Shown one piece after another: positions 20,175-29,986 of a stretch of 64,000 bases of DNA; position 1 is the stretch's first letter; every line of letters begins with the position of its first letter. The notes beneath the pieces are model-generated. The model saw nothing but the letters and a program-made list of their open reading frames with translations. It did no database searches and was not told the DNA's origin. The position numbers were made by a program, and so were the translations under genes. The DNA comes from Procambarus clarkii (lineage: Eukaryota > Arthropoda > Malacostraca > Decapoda > Cambaridae). The DNA lies in assembly GCF_040958095.1 (NCBI RefSeq), contig NC_091181.1, forward strand, positions 27,066,783-27,130,782, written 5' to 3'.

Positions 20175-23100
20175 CTAAATATCACCAAGGATGCCAATAC
20201 GAGAACAAAAACGCATAAGGCGAACGATATCAAAAGTATCCGAGTCACCAAGAATTCTATCGAGGGACAGGTGACCGCGAGGGGCGGTCGGAAAGCAAGA
20301 CACACGCTCGTCCTGGAAGTCAGGACATTCAAGAAGGACATGCACGACCGTAAGAGGGACAATGCAACTAGGACAATAAGGAGCAGGGCGGCGCTCCATC
20401 AAGTGACCATGGGTTAAGCGAGTATGGCCAATACGCAACCTCGCTAGAGCTGTTTCCCACCGCCGGTTACGGTGGAAGGAGGACGGCCACGAGGAAACAC
20501 AACATTTAAGAGTACGTAGCTTGTTACCAGTAACAGACAACCAAGAAGCCTGCCAACGGGTAAGGACTGAGGAATGGATAACCGGGTAAAAGTCGGAATA
20601 CGGAATGCCTTTACGAGAGATGGGACAAGAGCGGACAGCTTCCTTAGCGGCAGCATCCGCACGCTCATTTAAAGACACGCCAATATGGCTGGGAACCCAA
20701 CAAAACTCAACCGACTTAAATTTACTGTGAACGAGAAACAGCCAATGCTGGATCTCGACAACTACCGGATGAACTGGATTAAAGCACCCGAGAGCCATGA
20801 GGGCACTACGAGAGTCAACAACAACCACAAAGGAAGACTGACAACGAGAAAGCAGGAGACGAAGAGCATAGAGAATAGCATAAAGTTCCGCTGTAAAGAT
20901 GCTAGTCTCCGGAGGCAAGCGACACATATAAGTGCGATCAGGAAAAACAACAGAGTAGCCAACACCGTCCGCTGACTTAGACCCATCGGTGAAGACAGAA
21001 ACGGAGCGGGAGTGAGAAGAAAAGTGCTCGAGGAAAAGGCGTTTTAGAACTGTAGGAGGGGTAAAAGCTTTAGTGATACGAGTCAAGGATGTACAAAACC
21101 GCGGAAGAGGGACCCTCCACGGGGGCAAAGAAGGAACAACACGAGGAGAAACATCAGAAATACGAACGGAAAGAGAATCCTGCAGGCGAGATAACCGGAC
21201 AGAAAGAGGGAGGTGGTGAAGAGGAACAGGAACCGCAGGAGGGGTAAAAGTTAAAGCACGACAGAGACGAGAGGAAGGATGTTGCAAGGACCGCGCAAGA
21301 TAGCGAAGACAGTAGCGATCACGGCGGTCCTGGAGAGACAGGAAGCCAGTGTCAACATACAAGCTAAGGACGGGAGTCGAACGAAAGGCACCAGAACTGA
21401 GGCGCAACCCAGTATGGTGCAAAGCATCAAGACGGCGAAGAGTAGAAGGAGAAGCAGACGAGTAAGCAGGGCAACCATAATCGAGCTTAGACAGGACGAG
21501 AGAGGAATGTAAAGCAAGGAGAGTGCGCCTATCTGCCCCCCAAGAAGTATGGGACAAGACCCGAAGGAGGGTAAGGGACTTAGAGCACTCAACACGGAGG
21601 TAAGAGATATGGGGAGACCAAGACAAACGAGTGTCAAGGAATAACCCCAAAAGCTTCGCGGAATCTTTGTATTCAAGGGGATGACCATAAAGTGACAAAG
21701 AGGGACGAAGAACAACCCGTTTCCGCGTAAAAGTCATGGCACAAGTCTTAGAAGTAGAGAACTTGAAGCCATGACCTGTGGCCCAAGACGACACGGCATC
21801 AATCGCAAGTTGAAGCCGGCGTTGAAGGAGAGGCGAATCATCACCCTGACAACAAAGGGTAAGATCATCGACATAGAGAGCGGAGAAGACACCAGAAGGA
21901 AGAGAGGAAAGAAGACCATTGAGGGCAACCAGAAAAAGAGTAGTGCTCAGAACACTACCCTGGGGCACACCTTCGTATTGCTGAAAAGGGGGAGAGAGAG
22001 CGGTACCAAGGCGCACCCGAAAGGAACGACGAGAGAGGAAGCTGCGGAGAAAGAGAGGGAGATGACCACGAAGGCCAAAAGAATGAAGTTGAGATAGGAT
22101 ATGATAACGCCAAGTGGTGTCGTAAGCCTTTTCTAGGTCAAAAAGGACGGCAACAACGGAGGTCTTTGCAGCAAAAGCAGTACGTATATAGACCTCCAAG
22201 TTCACCAGGACATCTGTCGTGCTGCGGCACTTGCGGAAACCAAATTGAGAAGGGGAGAGGAGGTGATGGTGTTCCAGGAACCACATCAGACGAACGTTAA
22301 CCATACGTTCAAAGAGTTTGCAGACACAACTTGTGAGAGCAATAGGGCGAAAGTCCTTAGGGGAAGTACCCAGAGACCCTGGTTTGCGAACAGGGAGGAC
22401 AACGGCATCGAGCCAGTCCTCAGGGACTGACGACGACTCCCAGATCCGATTATACAGACTCAGTAAATACTGAGACGTGCTCGGAGGGAGATGGCGAAGC
22501 ATCTCATAATGAATACCATCGGAGCCCGCCGCCGTAGAACCGCAGAGGGCCAGGGCAGAACGAAGTTCAGAGAGAGAGAAGGGATCATTATAGGGAAGCT
22601 GAAGATGAGTGCAGAAATCTAAAGGACGAGACTCAAGGACAGGTTTACGAAGAAGGAAAGATTGGGGAAGATGAAGACCAGAGCTAACAGAAGAAAAGTG
22701 GGAACCCAGTTCGGAAGCGACCTGCAACGGGTCCGCCACAAGAGTATCATGGAGGTGAAGGACCGGTGAAACATCGGGAACGAACTTGCCCGCTATCTTG
22801 CGGATACGCTTCCAGATCTGGGCCAGAGGGGTTTCGGACGTAATTGTCGAGACATAAGATGCCCAACATTCACGTTTAGCCGTACGGATGGCCCTACGGG
22901 CCACCGCACTCGCTTTCCGAAAGAAAAGAAAAGAATCGGTCGTCTGCCTACGGCGGTGCTTCTTCCAGGCTGCACGCTTACAGCGGACAGCCCGAGCACA
23001 GTCCGCATTCCACCAGGGAACGCACTTCCGTGGACCCCGAGAGGAAGAGCGAGGAATAGAGCGGAGGGCAGCGTCGAAGACAGTGTCATGAAAAAGGAGG

Positions 23101-23900
23101 AGAGCGCGAGAGAGGGGCAGAAGGGAGAGGTCAGAGAGAGTAGCACTGAGGGAAAACAGGGTCCAGTCCGCCTTAGCAAACTGCCACCTAGGGAAAGAGA
23201 GGGAAGGGCGAAAAGAGAAAAAGGAAACAAGGATGGGGAAATGATCACTTCCATGGAGGTCATCAAGAACCTGCCATGTGAAATCTAAGTAAAGAGAAGA
23301 AGAGCAGAGAGAAAGATCAAGACAAGAAAGGGTGCGAGTTCGAGAGTCCAAATGAGTGGGCTCACCAGAATTCAGAAGAGACAGGGAAGAAGAGAGGAGA
23401 AACGGCTCAAGGAGGCGACCCCGGGTATTCGTCAGAACGTCACCCCAAAGAGAATGACGACAATTGAAGTCACCCAGCAGGAGCACAGGCTCCGGCAAGG
23501 AGTCTAGGAGGTGTTTCAAATCAGGAAGAGAGAGCGGGACACTCGGGGGGAGATAAATGGAACAAACTGTGTAACATTTCCCCACAAAGATACGAGCAGC
23601 AGAACAATGGAGAGGCGAAGGAAAAAGTAAAGGAACAAAGGGAACATCAGCCCGAATCAAGAGAGCAGAAGAATTAGAAGCCCCAGCAATGGCTGGGGGG
23701 GGGGAGAGAAAGGAATAGCCACGAAAACGACCAGGACGAGCACCAAGCATCGGCTCCTGGAGACAGACACAAAGGGGCGAAAACCGCGAAACCAGAAGTT
23801 GGAGTTCGAGGAAATTGGCGTAATAACCTCGAACGTTCCATTGAAGAATGGACAACGACGAGAAGAGAAAGGACAAAAACAGAGAACAAGGAAGAAACAA
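20175..23900 (-). CDS. LINE ORF2: endonuclease, reverse transcriptase, RNase H polyprotein
   Basis: This 1241-residue protein would nick the target, reverse transcribe the element RNA at the nick and process the product. An EEP/APE-type endonuclease occupies about residues 17-230: ILQWN at 18-22, the CLQEP glutamate at 49, GDFN at 143-146 and SDHFP at 218-222. The reverse transcriptase core covers about 500-760, with FRPIAL, SQFGFR, DLEKAYD, GVPQGSVLS and YVDD at 676-679. RNase H covers about 968-1095 with all four acidic residues visible (D972, E1005, D1029, D1082, the last in the NERAD context). A C-terminal zinc-finger-like Cys-x2-Cys-x8-His-x4-Cys follows at about 1176-1192. No internal stop or frameshift is apparent. 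I chose the Met at 23900 because the endonuclease begins soon after it; translation probably depends on reinitiation after ORF1. Confidence 0.95.
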   Translation of the reverse strand: MFLPCSLFLSFLFSSLSILQWNVRGYYANFLELQLLVSRFSPLCVCLQEPMLGARPGRFRGYSFLSPPPAIAGASNSSALLIRADVPFVPLLFPSPLHCSAARIFVGKCYTVCSIYLPPSVPLSLPDLKHLLDSLPEPVLLLGDFNCRHSLWGDVLTNTRGRLLEPFLLSSSLSLLNSGEPTHLDSRTRTLSCLDLSLCSSSLYLDFTWQVLDDLHGSDHFPILVSFFSFRPSLSFPRWQFAKADWTLFSLSATLSDLSLLPLSRALLLFHDTVFDAALRSIPRSSSRGPRKCVPWWNADCARAVRCKRAAWKKHRRRQTTDSFLFFRKASAVARRAIRTAKRECWASYVSTITSETPLAQIWKRIRKIAGKFVPDVSPVLHLHDTLVADPLQVASELGSHFSSVSSGLHLPQSFLLRKPVLESRPLDFCTHLQLPYNDPFSLSELRSALALCGSTAAGSDGIHYEMLRHLPPSTSQYLLSLYNRIWESSSVPEDWLDAVVLPVRKPGSLGTSPKDFRPIALTSCVCKLFERMVNVRLMWFLEHHHLLSPSQFGFRKCRSTTDVLVNLEVYIRTAFAAKTSVVAVLFDLEKAYDTTWRYHILSQLHSFGLRGHLPLFLRSFLSRRSFRVRLGTALSPPFQQYEGVPQGSVLSTTLFLVALNGLLSSLPSGVFSALYVDDLTLCCQGDDSPLLQRRLQLAIDAVSSWATGHGFKFSTSKTCAMTFTRKRVVLRPSLSLYGHPLEYKDSAKLLGLFLDTRLSWSPHISYLRVECSKSLTLLRVLSHTSWGADRRTLLALHSSLVLSKLDYGCPAYSSASPSTLRRLDALHHTGLRLSSGAFRSTPVLSLYVDTGFLSLQDRRDRYCLRYLARSLQHPSSRLCRALTFTPPAVPVPLHHLPLSVRLSRLQDSLSVRISDVSPRVVPSLPPWRVPLPRFCTSLTRITKAFTPPTVLKRLFLEHFSSHSRSVSVFTDGSKSADGVGYSVVFPDRTYMCRLPPETSIFTAELYAILYALRLLLSRCQSSFVVVVDSRSALMALGCFNPVHPVVVEIQHWLFLVHSKFKSVEFCWVPSHIGVSLNERADAAAKEAVRSCPISRKGIPYSDFYPVIHSSVLTRWQASWLSVTGNKLRTLKCCVSSWPSSFHRNRRWETALARLRIGHTRLTHGHLMERRPAPYCPSCIVPLTVVHVLLECPDFQDERVSCFPTAPRGHLSLDRILGDSDTFDIVRLMRFCSRIGILGDI

Positions 23901-24092
23901 AGGCGAAAGACCAACAGAGCACGTTAAAGAATATCAGGGTCGGGATCAGGGTCAGCAAAGTCAGGGTTAGGGGGCATGGGTAAACTGAGCAAAGACGGAG
24001 GGAAGGAAACGGGAGAACAGATCAGAGGTGGGCGGGCAGGGTCCGGAGGAGGAGGAGGAGGAGGAGGAGGAGGAGACAACGGAGAGGAGCAG
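23901..24092 (-). other. ORF1-ORF2 spacer with (CCT)n run
   Basis: 192 bp between the ORF1 stop (24093-24095) and the ORF2 start. On the plus strand it carries a (GGA)n microsatellite at about 24046-24075. That frame gives a poly-Pro run on the minus strand, so frames here are shadows. Confidence 0.7.
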
Positions 24093-25841
24093 TCAAGGGG
24101 GAGTAGAAAGAGAGGAGCGCACCCCAGCAAGAGCAGCAACCGAAAGGGAAGCAGGGGCCAAAGAAACCTCCATAGCAGGAACAGGGGGCGCAAGCACTGA
24201 AACGGGAGTGGAAGGAGCAACAGAGCCAGAAGGAGGAGCTGAGGAAGAAAGCGAAGCCTTCTTACCCGCCGGGGAAGAGGAAGGAGAGGAGCCAGGCTTA
24301 CGCTTCTGACTTAAAGAGACCGGTGTCCCAGCAACTACGTACCGGGCAACGGACTCCAGTGTCTCAACAGGAGAAGCCGAACGAGAGCACACACGACGGC
24401 CGTTAGGAGAGCGATGGACATCCGCCCGCACCGACAGGCGGCGGGGAGAGCCGATAGATGGAGGAAGAGGATGGGAAGGAGGATCGGAGGGGGACGAGGA
24501 AGGAGACACAGAAGACACGACAGACCGGGTAGAAGGAAGGGGAACCCCAGACAGAGGACCAGGAGGAGGATCCTTCGGGAGAGAACCCAAAGGGACAGAG
24601 GAGGGGGCAGTGGGCGCATCAGGGTCCAAGGCCTGGAAACGGTTGTGAGTCTGAGGAAGGCGGGAAGGACGAGGAGAGGAAGAGCGCAACACGCGAGCAT
24701 AAGAGATATTAGCATAAGGCGGGAGCCGGCGAACCTGGCGCCTCACCTCAGGAAAAGATAAACGCTCCCGGTGCTTCAAGTTGAGGACGGCTGCCTCAAG
24801 CTTGTAATGGACACACGCACGGGAGAAGGTAGGATGGGCCTCACCGCAGTTGAGGCAACGAGCCTGGGGAGAAGCGCACTCCGACTTAGAGTGACCTTCG
24901 CCACCACACAAAGGACAGAGAGAGACAGTCCCGGAGCAGCGGAGGGCACCATGCCCAAACCTCCAGCACTTGTTGCAGAGCCGAGGAGAAGGAATGTACT
25001 CCTGGACAGAGCACCTGGCACCAGCAAGAATGACAGAGGGTGGAAGGGTCCTACCATCAAAGGTAATCTTCACAACCCGGAGGGGTTGACGGCGACTACC
25101 ACGAGGGGGACGAGTAAACGTGTCCACCTGGAGAATAGAATGGCCCTGGGCAGCGAGGATATGTCGAATATCGTCGTGGCAGTCGCGTAGGTCCCGAACA
25201 CCGGTCGCAACATGGGGCGGGAGCAAAATAGTGCCAACACTGGCATTCAACTGGACGTTCTTCGAGACCCGAACGGGGGTCTCGCCAAGGCAGGATAAGG
25301 CAGCCAAGCGGGAAGCAGCATCCTGAGAAGGAGCAGCAACGACACGCGTACCGAGACGAGTGGGGTTAAAAGTAATGGAGGCATCCACGGAATCAATGAG
25401 ATGTCGATGAAGGGAGAAATCGTCAGGAGGCGCAGAATCAAGAGGGAGGAGATCAAAATATTTGGCCCACGAAGCGGGACCAAACAAGGCTTGATAGGTA
25501 GCAGAACTGGAAGGAATCGAGCGAGGGCGGCCGTGACGAGAACGGCGGTGAGAACCCCCAGAGAGAGAGGGGTTAAAAGGCGCAGTAGTAACAACTAGAG
25601 AAGGAGCCGCGCCAGGGGACGAGGTAGTCACCACTGGGGGCTTGGGGCTCGACCCAACCACAGAGGAGGGAGGGGAGCCAGGGGAAGGAGTCAGAGAGGC
25701 CAAAGGAGGAGCAAGGTCGGGGCCCAATGCAGCGGAGGCTACAGAGCCCGGTCTTCCAATACGGACCGACTCGGGGGCTTGGTCGCCCACCCCACGAGCC
25801 TGAAAAGGTAAGCCAGAAGCAGCCGAAACAGGGGTTATCAT
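24093..25841 (-). CDS. LINE ORF1: gag-like nucleic-acid-binding protein with CCHC knuckles
   Basis: This 582-residue protein would package the element RNA. The N-terminal ~110 residues are Pro/Ser/Gly-rich and probably disordered. A central folded part at about 112-285 resembles the RRM-like region of I-type gag proteins. Three zinc knuckles follow: CNKCWRFGHGALRC at 289-302, CPLCGGEGHSKSEC at 309-322, and a third, atypically spaced, CLNCGEAHPTFSRAC at 329-343. The C-terminal ~200 residues are again Ser/Pro-rich. It starts at the first Met of the open frame and ends in TGA at 24093-24095. No disruption seen. Third-position C/G content is high, unlike the host exons in the window. Confidence 0.9.
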   Translation of the reverse strand: MITPVSAASGLPFQARGVGDQAPESVRIGRPGSVASAALGPDLAPPLASLTPSPGSPPSSVVGSSPKPPVVTTSSPGAAPSLVVTTAPFNPSLSGGSHRRSRHGRPRSIPSSSATYQALFGPASWAKYFDLLPLDSAPPDDFSLHRHLIDSVDASITFNPTRLGTRVVAAPSQDAASRLAALSCLGETPVRVSKNVQLNASVGTILLPPHVATGVRDLRDCHDDIRHILAAQGHSILQVDTFTRPPRGSRRQPLRVVKITFDGRTLPPSVILAGARCSVQEYIPSPRLCNKCWRFGHGALRCSGTVSLCPLCGGEGHSKSECASPQARCLNCGEAHPTFSRACVHYKLEAAVLNLKHRERLSFPEVRRQVRRLPPYANISYARVLRSSSPRPSRLPQTHNRFQALDPDAPTAPSSVPLGSLPKDPPPGPLSGVPLPSTRSVVSSVSPSSSPSDPPSHPLPPSIGSPRRLSVRADVHRSPNGRRVCSRSASPVETLESVARYVVAGTPVSLSQKRKPGSSPSSSPAGKKASLSSSAPPSGSVAPSTPVSVLAPPVPAMEVSLAPASLSVAALAGVRSSLSTPP

Positions 25842-26340
25842 CTTGACGAAATTACGAATTCACTCACGAATGTGCCCCCACACCCACCATGGAGCCACAA
25901 TTAGAGGCAGGACACCCAACAAGAAGCTATCGCCGATCTTGTCGGGGCCTCCTAGGGGTGCGTCGTGAGTATACGCCCCACAAACGCCACCTTAAGAAAC
26001 CGACAGTCCGTCGAGATCGGGTTCAGTGACGAAGTGGGGATTGACAATAAAAGGTTCCCCTCGCGCTCGACGTCGGGTACTGCAGTTCTACGGGTGCAAG
26101 AGTATGCCTCCTCAAGCACCCGGGCGTCAAAGTAGAAGAAGTCCAAGGGAAGAACCAGAACGAGCAAAAGGTCGGCAGGAAACGGCAAGCAGATAGGAGA
26201 AGAGGGGGGAGAAAAACGAAACAGAAGGAAAAGGAAAAGATGCCCAGCAGAATTGGAGAGGACGGCAGCAGGAGCACAAGGCTAGAAAAGGACAGAGGAC
26301 TGTCCCAAGGAGCATCACACTCCGGCAGCCGCCCACTAAG
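25842..26340 (-). promoter_or_regulatory. 5' UTR and probable internal promoter of the LINE
   Basis: About 500 bp from the element's 5' end (which starts CTTAGTGGGCGGCTGCCGGA on the minus strand) to the ORF1 ATG. Elements of this group normally carry an internal RNA polymerase II promoter at the 5' terminus. No TATA box is visible, as expected for that type. The promoter role is inferred. Confidence 0.5.
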
Positions 26341-26353
26341 TTATGTTGACTAA
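26341..26353. repeat. Target-site duplication, copy 2
   Basis: ttatgttgactaa immediately beyond the element's 5' end, identical to 20080-20092. Confidence 0.9.
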
Positions 26354-26804
26354 ATCAAGGTCAAGAGGCAAAGCCTAGACTGATCACCCTCACCATTAAA
26401 GGCCAAGAAGCAAGAACCATGGAAAACACCTTGCTAAATTCAAATAAATTAGACGAAAACAAATTACAGTACCAATTTATATCTTGTCACATATCCAAAT
26501 ATGCCGCTTCATGATTTCTGAAACCTTGGATATGAATGTTTTCAAATCTAAGGCTTTCCTAGCCTTTTGTCTGTGATTTACTTAAGGTTGATTTAGAGTT
26601 TTCTACTTTCCTAAAGGGATGAATAAAGAAAAATGATGGAATCCCAGACCAGTCTGCTCTCCACTTTCTAACAAGAGATGTGGGGCTGTTAGCACCATTG
26701 AATGGTGGACTTGCCCATTGCTTCCTGTAAACTCTTAAATACTGAACAACAGTATTTTGAAATGAGAAATGATGATTAGTATATACTGTATATGCAAGTA
26801 CGTA

Positions 26805-26925
26805 ATTATCAAGTAATTATCAAAAGAAGGCACCAAACCGGGAAGGCTATGTAGCACTATCAAATGTGTGGGATATTCAAAAGGCGCTAAATATCACTAA
26901 GGATGATGCCAATATGACTGTACTA
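26805..26925 (-). mobile_element. Short 3'-end copy of the I-type LINE
   Basis: acgtaattatcaagtaatta then tcaaaagaaggcaccaaacc and a further ~60 bp (ggcgctaaatatcactaagg, gatgccaat) match 20097-20200. The tail unit is itself duplicated. It lies only ~450 bp beyond the full-length element, in the same orientation. Confidence 0.75.
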
Positions 26926-29227
26926 AACAGTATATGCAAAAGATGCAAAAAACTTTGGTAAAAAGGATATTCGTACAGTAAATTTTTTCATTGCTAAAAT
27001 ATTTATAATGCCGAATATGCTAAGAAAGGACTGAAGAGCTCCAGACTAGGAGTCCATTCTAATATAAAATATCTGACATGCATGACCAACACCTACATAT
27101 ATTACTATTATGGCAATATTATAATTACATATACAGTATAGTATATATCATATACATTTTGTTAGGTTTAAACATCAGAGTAAGCCTTAATTTCTGAAAA
27201 TATAGTCAACTACAAATTCTACCCAAAGAAACAGGATGTATTTCATGACCAAGAATTTTTTTTATAATAATGTCAAAATTTTAAGACTTATTTTAAAGTT
27301 TATCATATTATACTGTTAATAAGAAAAAATTAGAGTAACAAAATACAGTACCTTGCAAATAAGTCTAGTGTAAAATAGTCTGAAGGCATTATTTTTTACC
27401 AAACTACAGTACAGGTACAAACCAGGGCCCGAAAAGACTTCCACATAATGGCATAAAAATTAGAAGTTGGAGCCATGGGAAAAAGCTACCAAGCACAGGT
27501 ATACAACTAAAATCTAGAAAGAAAATTATATTAATTATCAGGATATATAACTATGATTTTGCTCAGAAAACTCAGTGTGAGAAGTAAGAGTATGAACAGC
27601 ATCTCTAACATTGTTAGGAATGCCTTGAAGGATTTTCATAAATTGGCCCCAAGATTAAAAGAAAGAGTTAAGGCCATAAGAAAGCCACTGAACAAGTTAC
27701 ACAGCTGTTTTCATTTTGAATTTATGATGTTAGCCAACTACCTGCACTAAAGTGCAAGTTCACAATGCACTTTAGATTGAAGAATGGGTGTGTATTGTTA
27801 CTCTGTACAATAGTGGAAGCCACAAAACCACTGAATAGAACTGGGTCTACTGTATATTACAAACTGTTCTTCAACCATTCATCCTTCACAACATCAATAT
27901 AGTAATTTTTTCATGCATTATTCAGAAAATTCACATAACTATATTATCATAACTAAAAGCTTTTCACGTTGTACTAAGGTTTATGACACTTCGTCTAGTT
28001 CTTAACTGGAAGCATGTAATGTATATAACTTTGCTAATGAAAAATAATTTAACCAAAAACCATTGCAAAATATTAATTCATGTAATGCCTTAACATACAA
28101 CACACATTCTATGGGCACTCCAAAACATGTAGGAACTGGGAAGTTTAAAAAATAAAGAAATATATATGTTAAAATTTTTGTGTAAAAAAAATAAATTTTT
28201 TTCTCAAACTCGGCAAAATGTGTCCCGATTCACTAAATACATACGTACATATCATGCACACCTTCATTTACTCATTGATATTATGCATGCTTAGAGTATG
28301 AACATCTTTTATTGCTAAACTTTGGTATACATAGCATTAATTCTGTGTTGCTAACATATGGATAAACTACAAACAATAGAAATGCTGAGCTGCACCAAGA
28401 CTAGTTCTGCAACGTTTCATCCAGTCTTTCTTACACAACCTGACAAAGAAGTGCAATTCTAATCATATTACAAAACCAAATGCTGAACTTTGAATCTGAG
28501 ACGCATAGTCAATATGGATAAAGCCAATGCATTGGCATATGGTAGTTGGACCATAAAAAAAAAAAAAAGTTTCTTTCAAAATTTTCAATCATACAATGAA
28601 AAACTCGGTAAGATTTGACACCATATATAATTTTTGTTTACTTTAACAGTGTACCTTTCATTTTATTTATTTATTTTTGAATAGACAAGTGTCAAATTTT
28701 CACGAATTATATTTAGTTTTAACAACGTTCCTTCAATTGACTACAATCAAACTTACTTTCTAGTCTTGACTTACTTTGTATTACAGTATGTATTGACAAC
28801 TTTATTTCCATCTGTACTGCTTGACAATTGACAGAATAAATCGATATATTTTCAAAATCCTAATCTGCAACCATACATAGACAATTCATATTCAAATGCA
28901 ACTACAGCACCATATTTACAAATTAAAAAAAATAAATACAAATAATAATGACAGTATTTGATAGTACTAAATCATTACATACCATATAGAGAGAGACTGA
29001 CTATCATATGCATTCAAGATTCTAATGTCTCCATAAAAAATATAAATATAAATTCACATTTCCCACTATTTTATGTAAATAAAATTATTACCATGCTGAA
29101 GCGTTTACACTAACCTTGTTACAGTATTATAAGACAATGTCTGTAGATATTTTTATAGTTCCATATTAAGATAATAAAAGTACTACGTACCCGGTATAGC
29201 CTATTATTCATATCACCAACCAATTAA
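26926..29227. other. AT-rich region downstream of SYS1
   Basis: No coding exon recognised. Because SYS1 ends at 29749 on the minus strand, this may contain its 3' UTR. Minus-strand AATAAA words correspond to tttatt on the plus strand at, for example, about 28661-28672 and 28801. I cannot tell which, if any, is used. Confidence 0.4.
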
Positions 29228-29518
29228 CACTTTGGCAGTCTAGCCTCTCCACACGTTCCCGATTGTAAACATTCCGGGCTATCTGGACCGCTCAGAGATG
29301 TAATATTTTTTTACAATCATTTTATCTCTTCTAAGTTATTTGTTGAGTTCTAACTATAAATTTGGTGTCGAAATGTTCATAAATTAATTTTCTAGAGAAC
29401 AGAAGCAAAAACAAAAGTACAGTATTTGTAATAGACTATGTGTGACAGTGATGAATATACAAATGTTTATGAATAGCAATTTGATGGCGTATTTACGTAT
29501 TAACGGAGCATGAAAGTG
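29228..29518. mobile_element. 291-bp MITE with TTAA target duplications
   Basis: Left end TTAA|cactttggcag, right end gcatgaaagtg|TTAA (TTAA at 29224-29227 and 29519-29522). TTAA duplications with cac.../...gtg ends are the hallmark of piggyBac-type elements. It has no coding capacity and lies about 230 bp past the SYS1 stop, probably within the 3' UTR. Confidence 0.7.
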
Positions 29519-29748
29519 TTAATATGTTATCAATAATCTTTTTGTTTACAAAAATATCACAAGCTAGTAATATGTGTAAGTTATATGTTCATTAGAGTAA
29601 CTGATGATAAAATGGAAAAGCACTCATGCATTTTTCATAAATATGAAAAATATTTAAACATGTAATCTGAACCGAGAATGCTTTCACATCATATAACGTA
29701 AGATATCACTTTAGGTTGGAATACCATTATTATGTCATATTATTAATT

Positions 29749-29986
29749 TTACAAATCTACCTTGGAACTCATTACTGGAATGTGCTGCATTTCAGTTCTC
29801 ATACACAAGTATTCACCAAGAACGCACATTAATGTGATGGTGACGAGATTCAGTAGCCAAACAGAGGGCTGAGAAGGAAGATGGCCATTATATAACCAGC
29901 TTGCCACCAAGTGAAGAAAATGAGCAGTTATTGTGAAATCTAGACACTGCTTTGTACGTTGAACGACCTTCCATAATCCTAGTGAC
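29749..29986 (-). CDS. SYS1: SYS1 coding exon 4 (residues 77-155) and stop
   Basis: 238 nt after ATCTGCAG|, ending in TAA (complement of 29749-29751). It carries SLGLWKVVQRTKQCLDFTIT and the last two hydrophobic segments, with GEYLCMRTEMQHIPVMS near the end. The apparent open frame extends past the acceptor to 30009, but that part is intron. Confidence 0.95.

Larger units (their letters stand above)
20093..26340 (-). mobile_element. Full-length I-group non-LTR retrotransposon
   Basis: A 6.25-kb element read on the minus strand. It has a ~500-bp 5' UTR (26340-25842), ORF1, a 192-bp spacer, ORF2, and a short 3' UTR ending in (TTAC)n-type repeats rather than poly-A. Perfect 13-bp target-site duplications flank it. 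The APE-type endonuclease, reverse transcriptase and C-terminal RNase H, with a gag-like ORF1 bearing three CCHC knuckles, place it in the I superfamily (I or Nimb type). Both ORFs are free of stops, so this is a young and possibly active copy. Its base composition is richer in GC than the flanks. Clade within the I group is my inference from domain order. Confidence 0.93.

Noticed and set aside
22793-24761. Many plus-strand frames of 60-139 codons across the LINE
   Set aside because: They are antisense shadows of the intact ORF1 and ORF2, rich in Arg, Glu and Lys as expected from the opposite strand.
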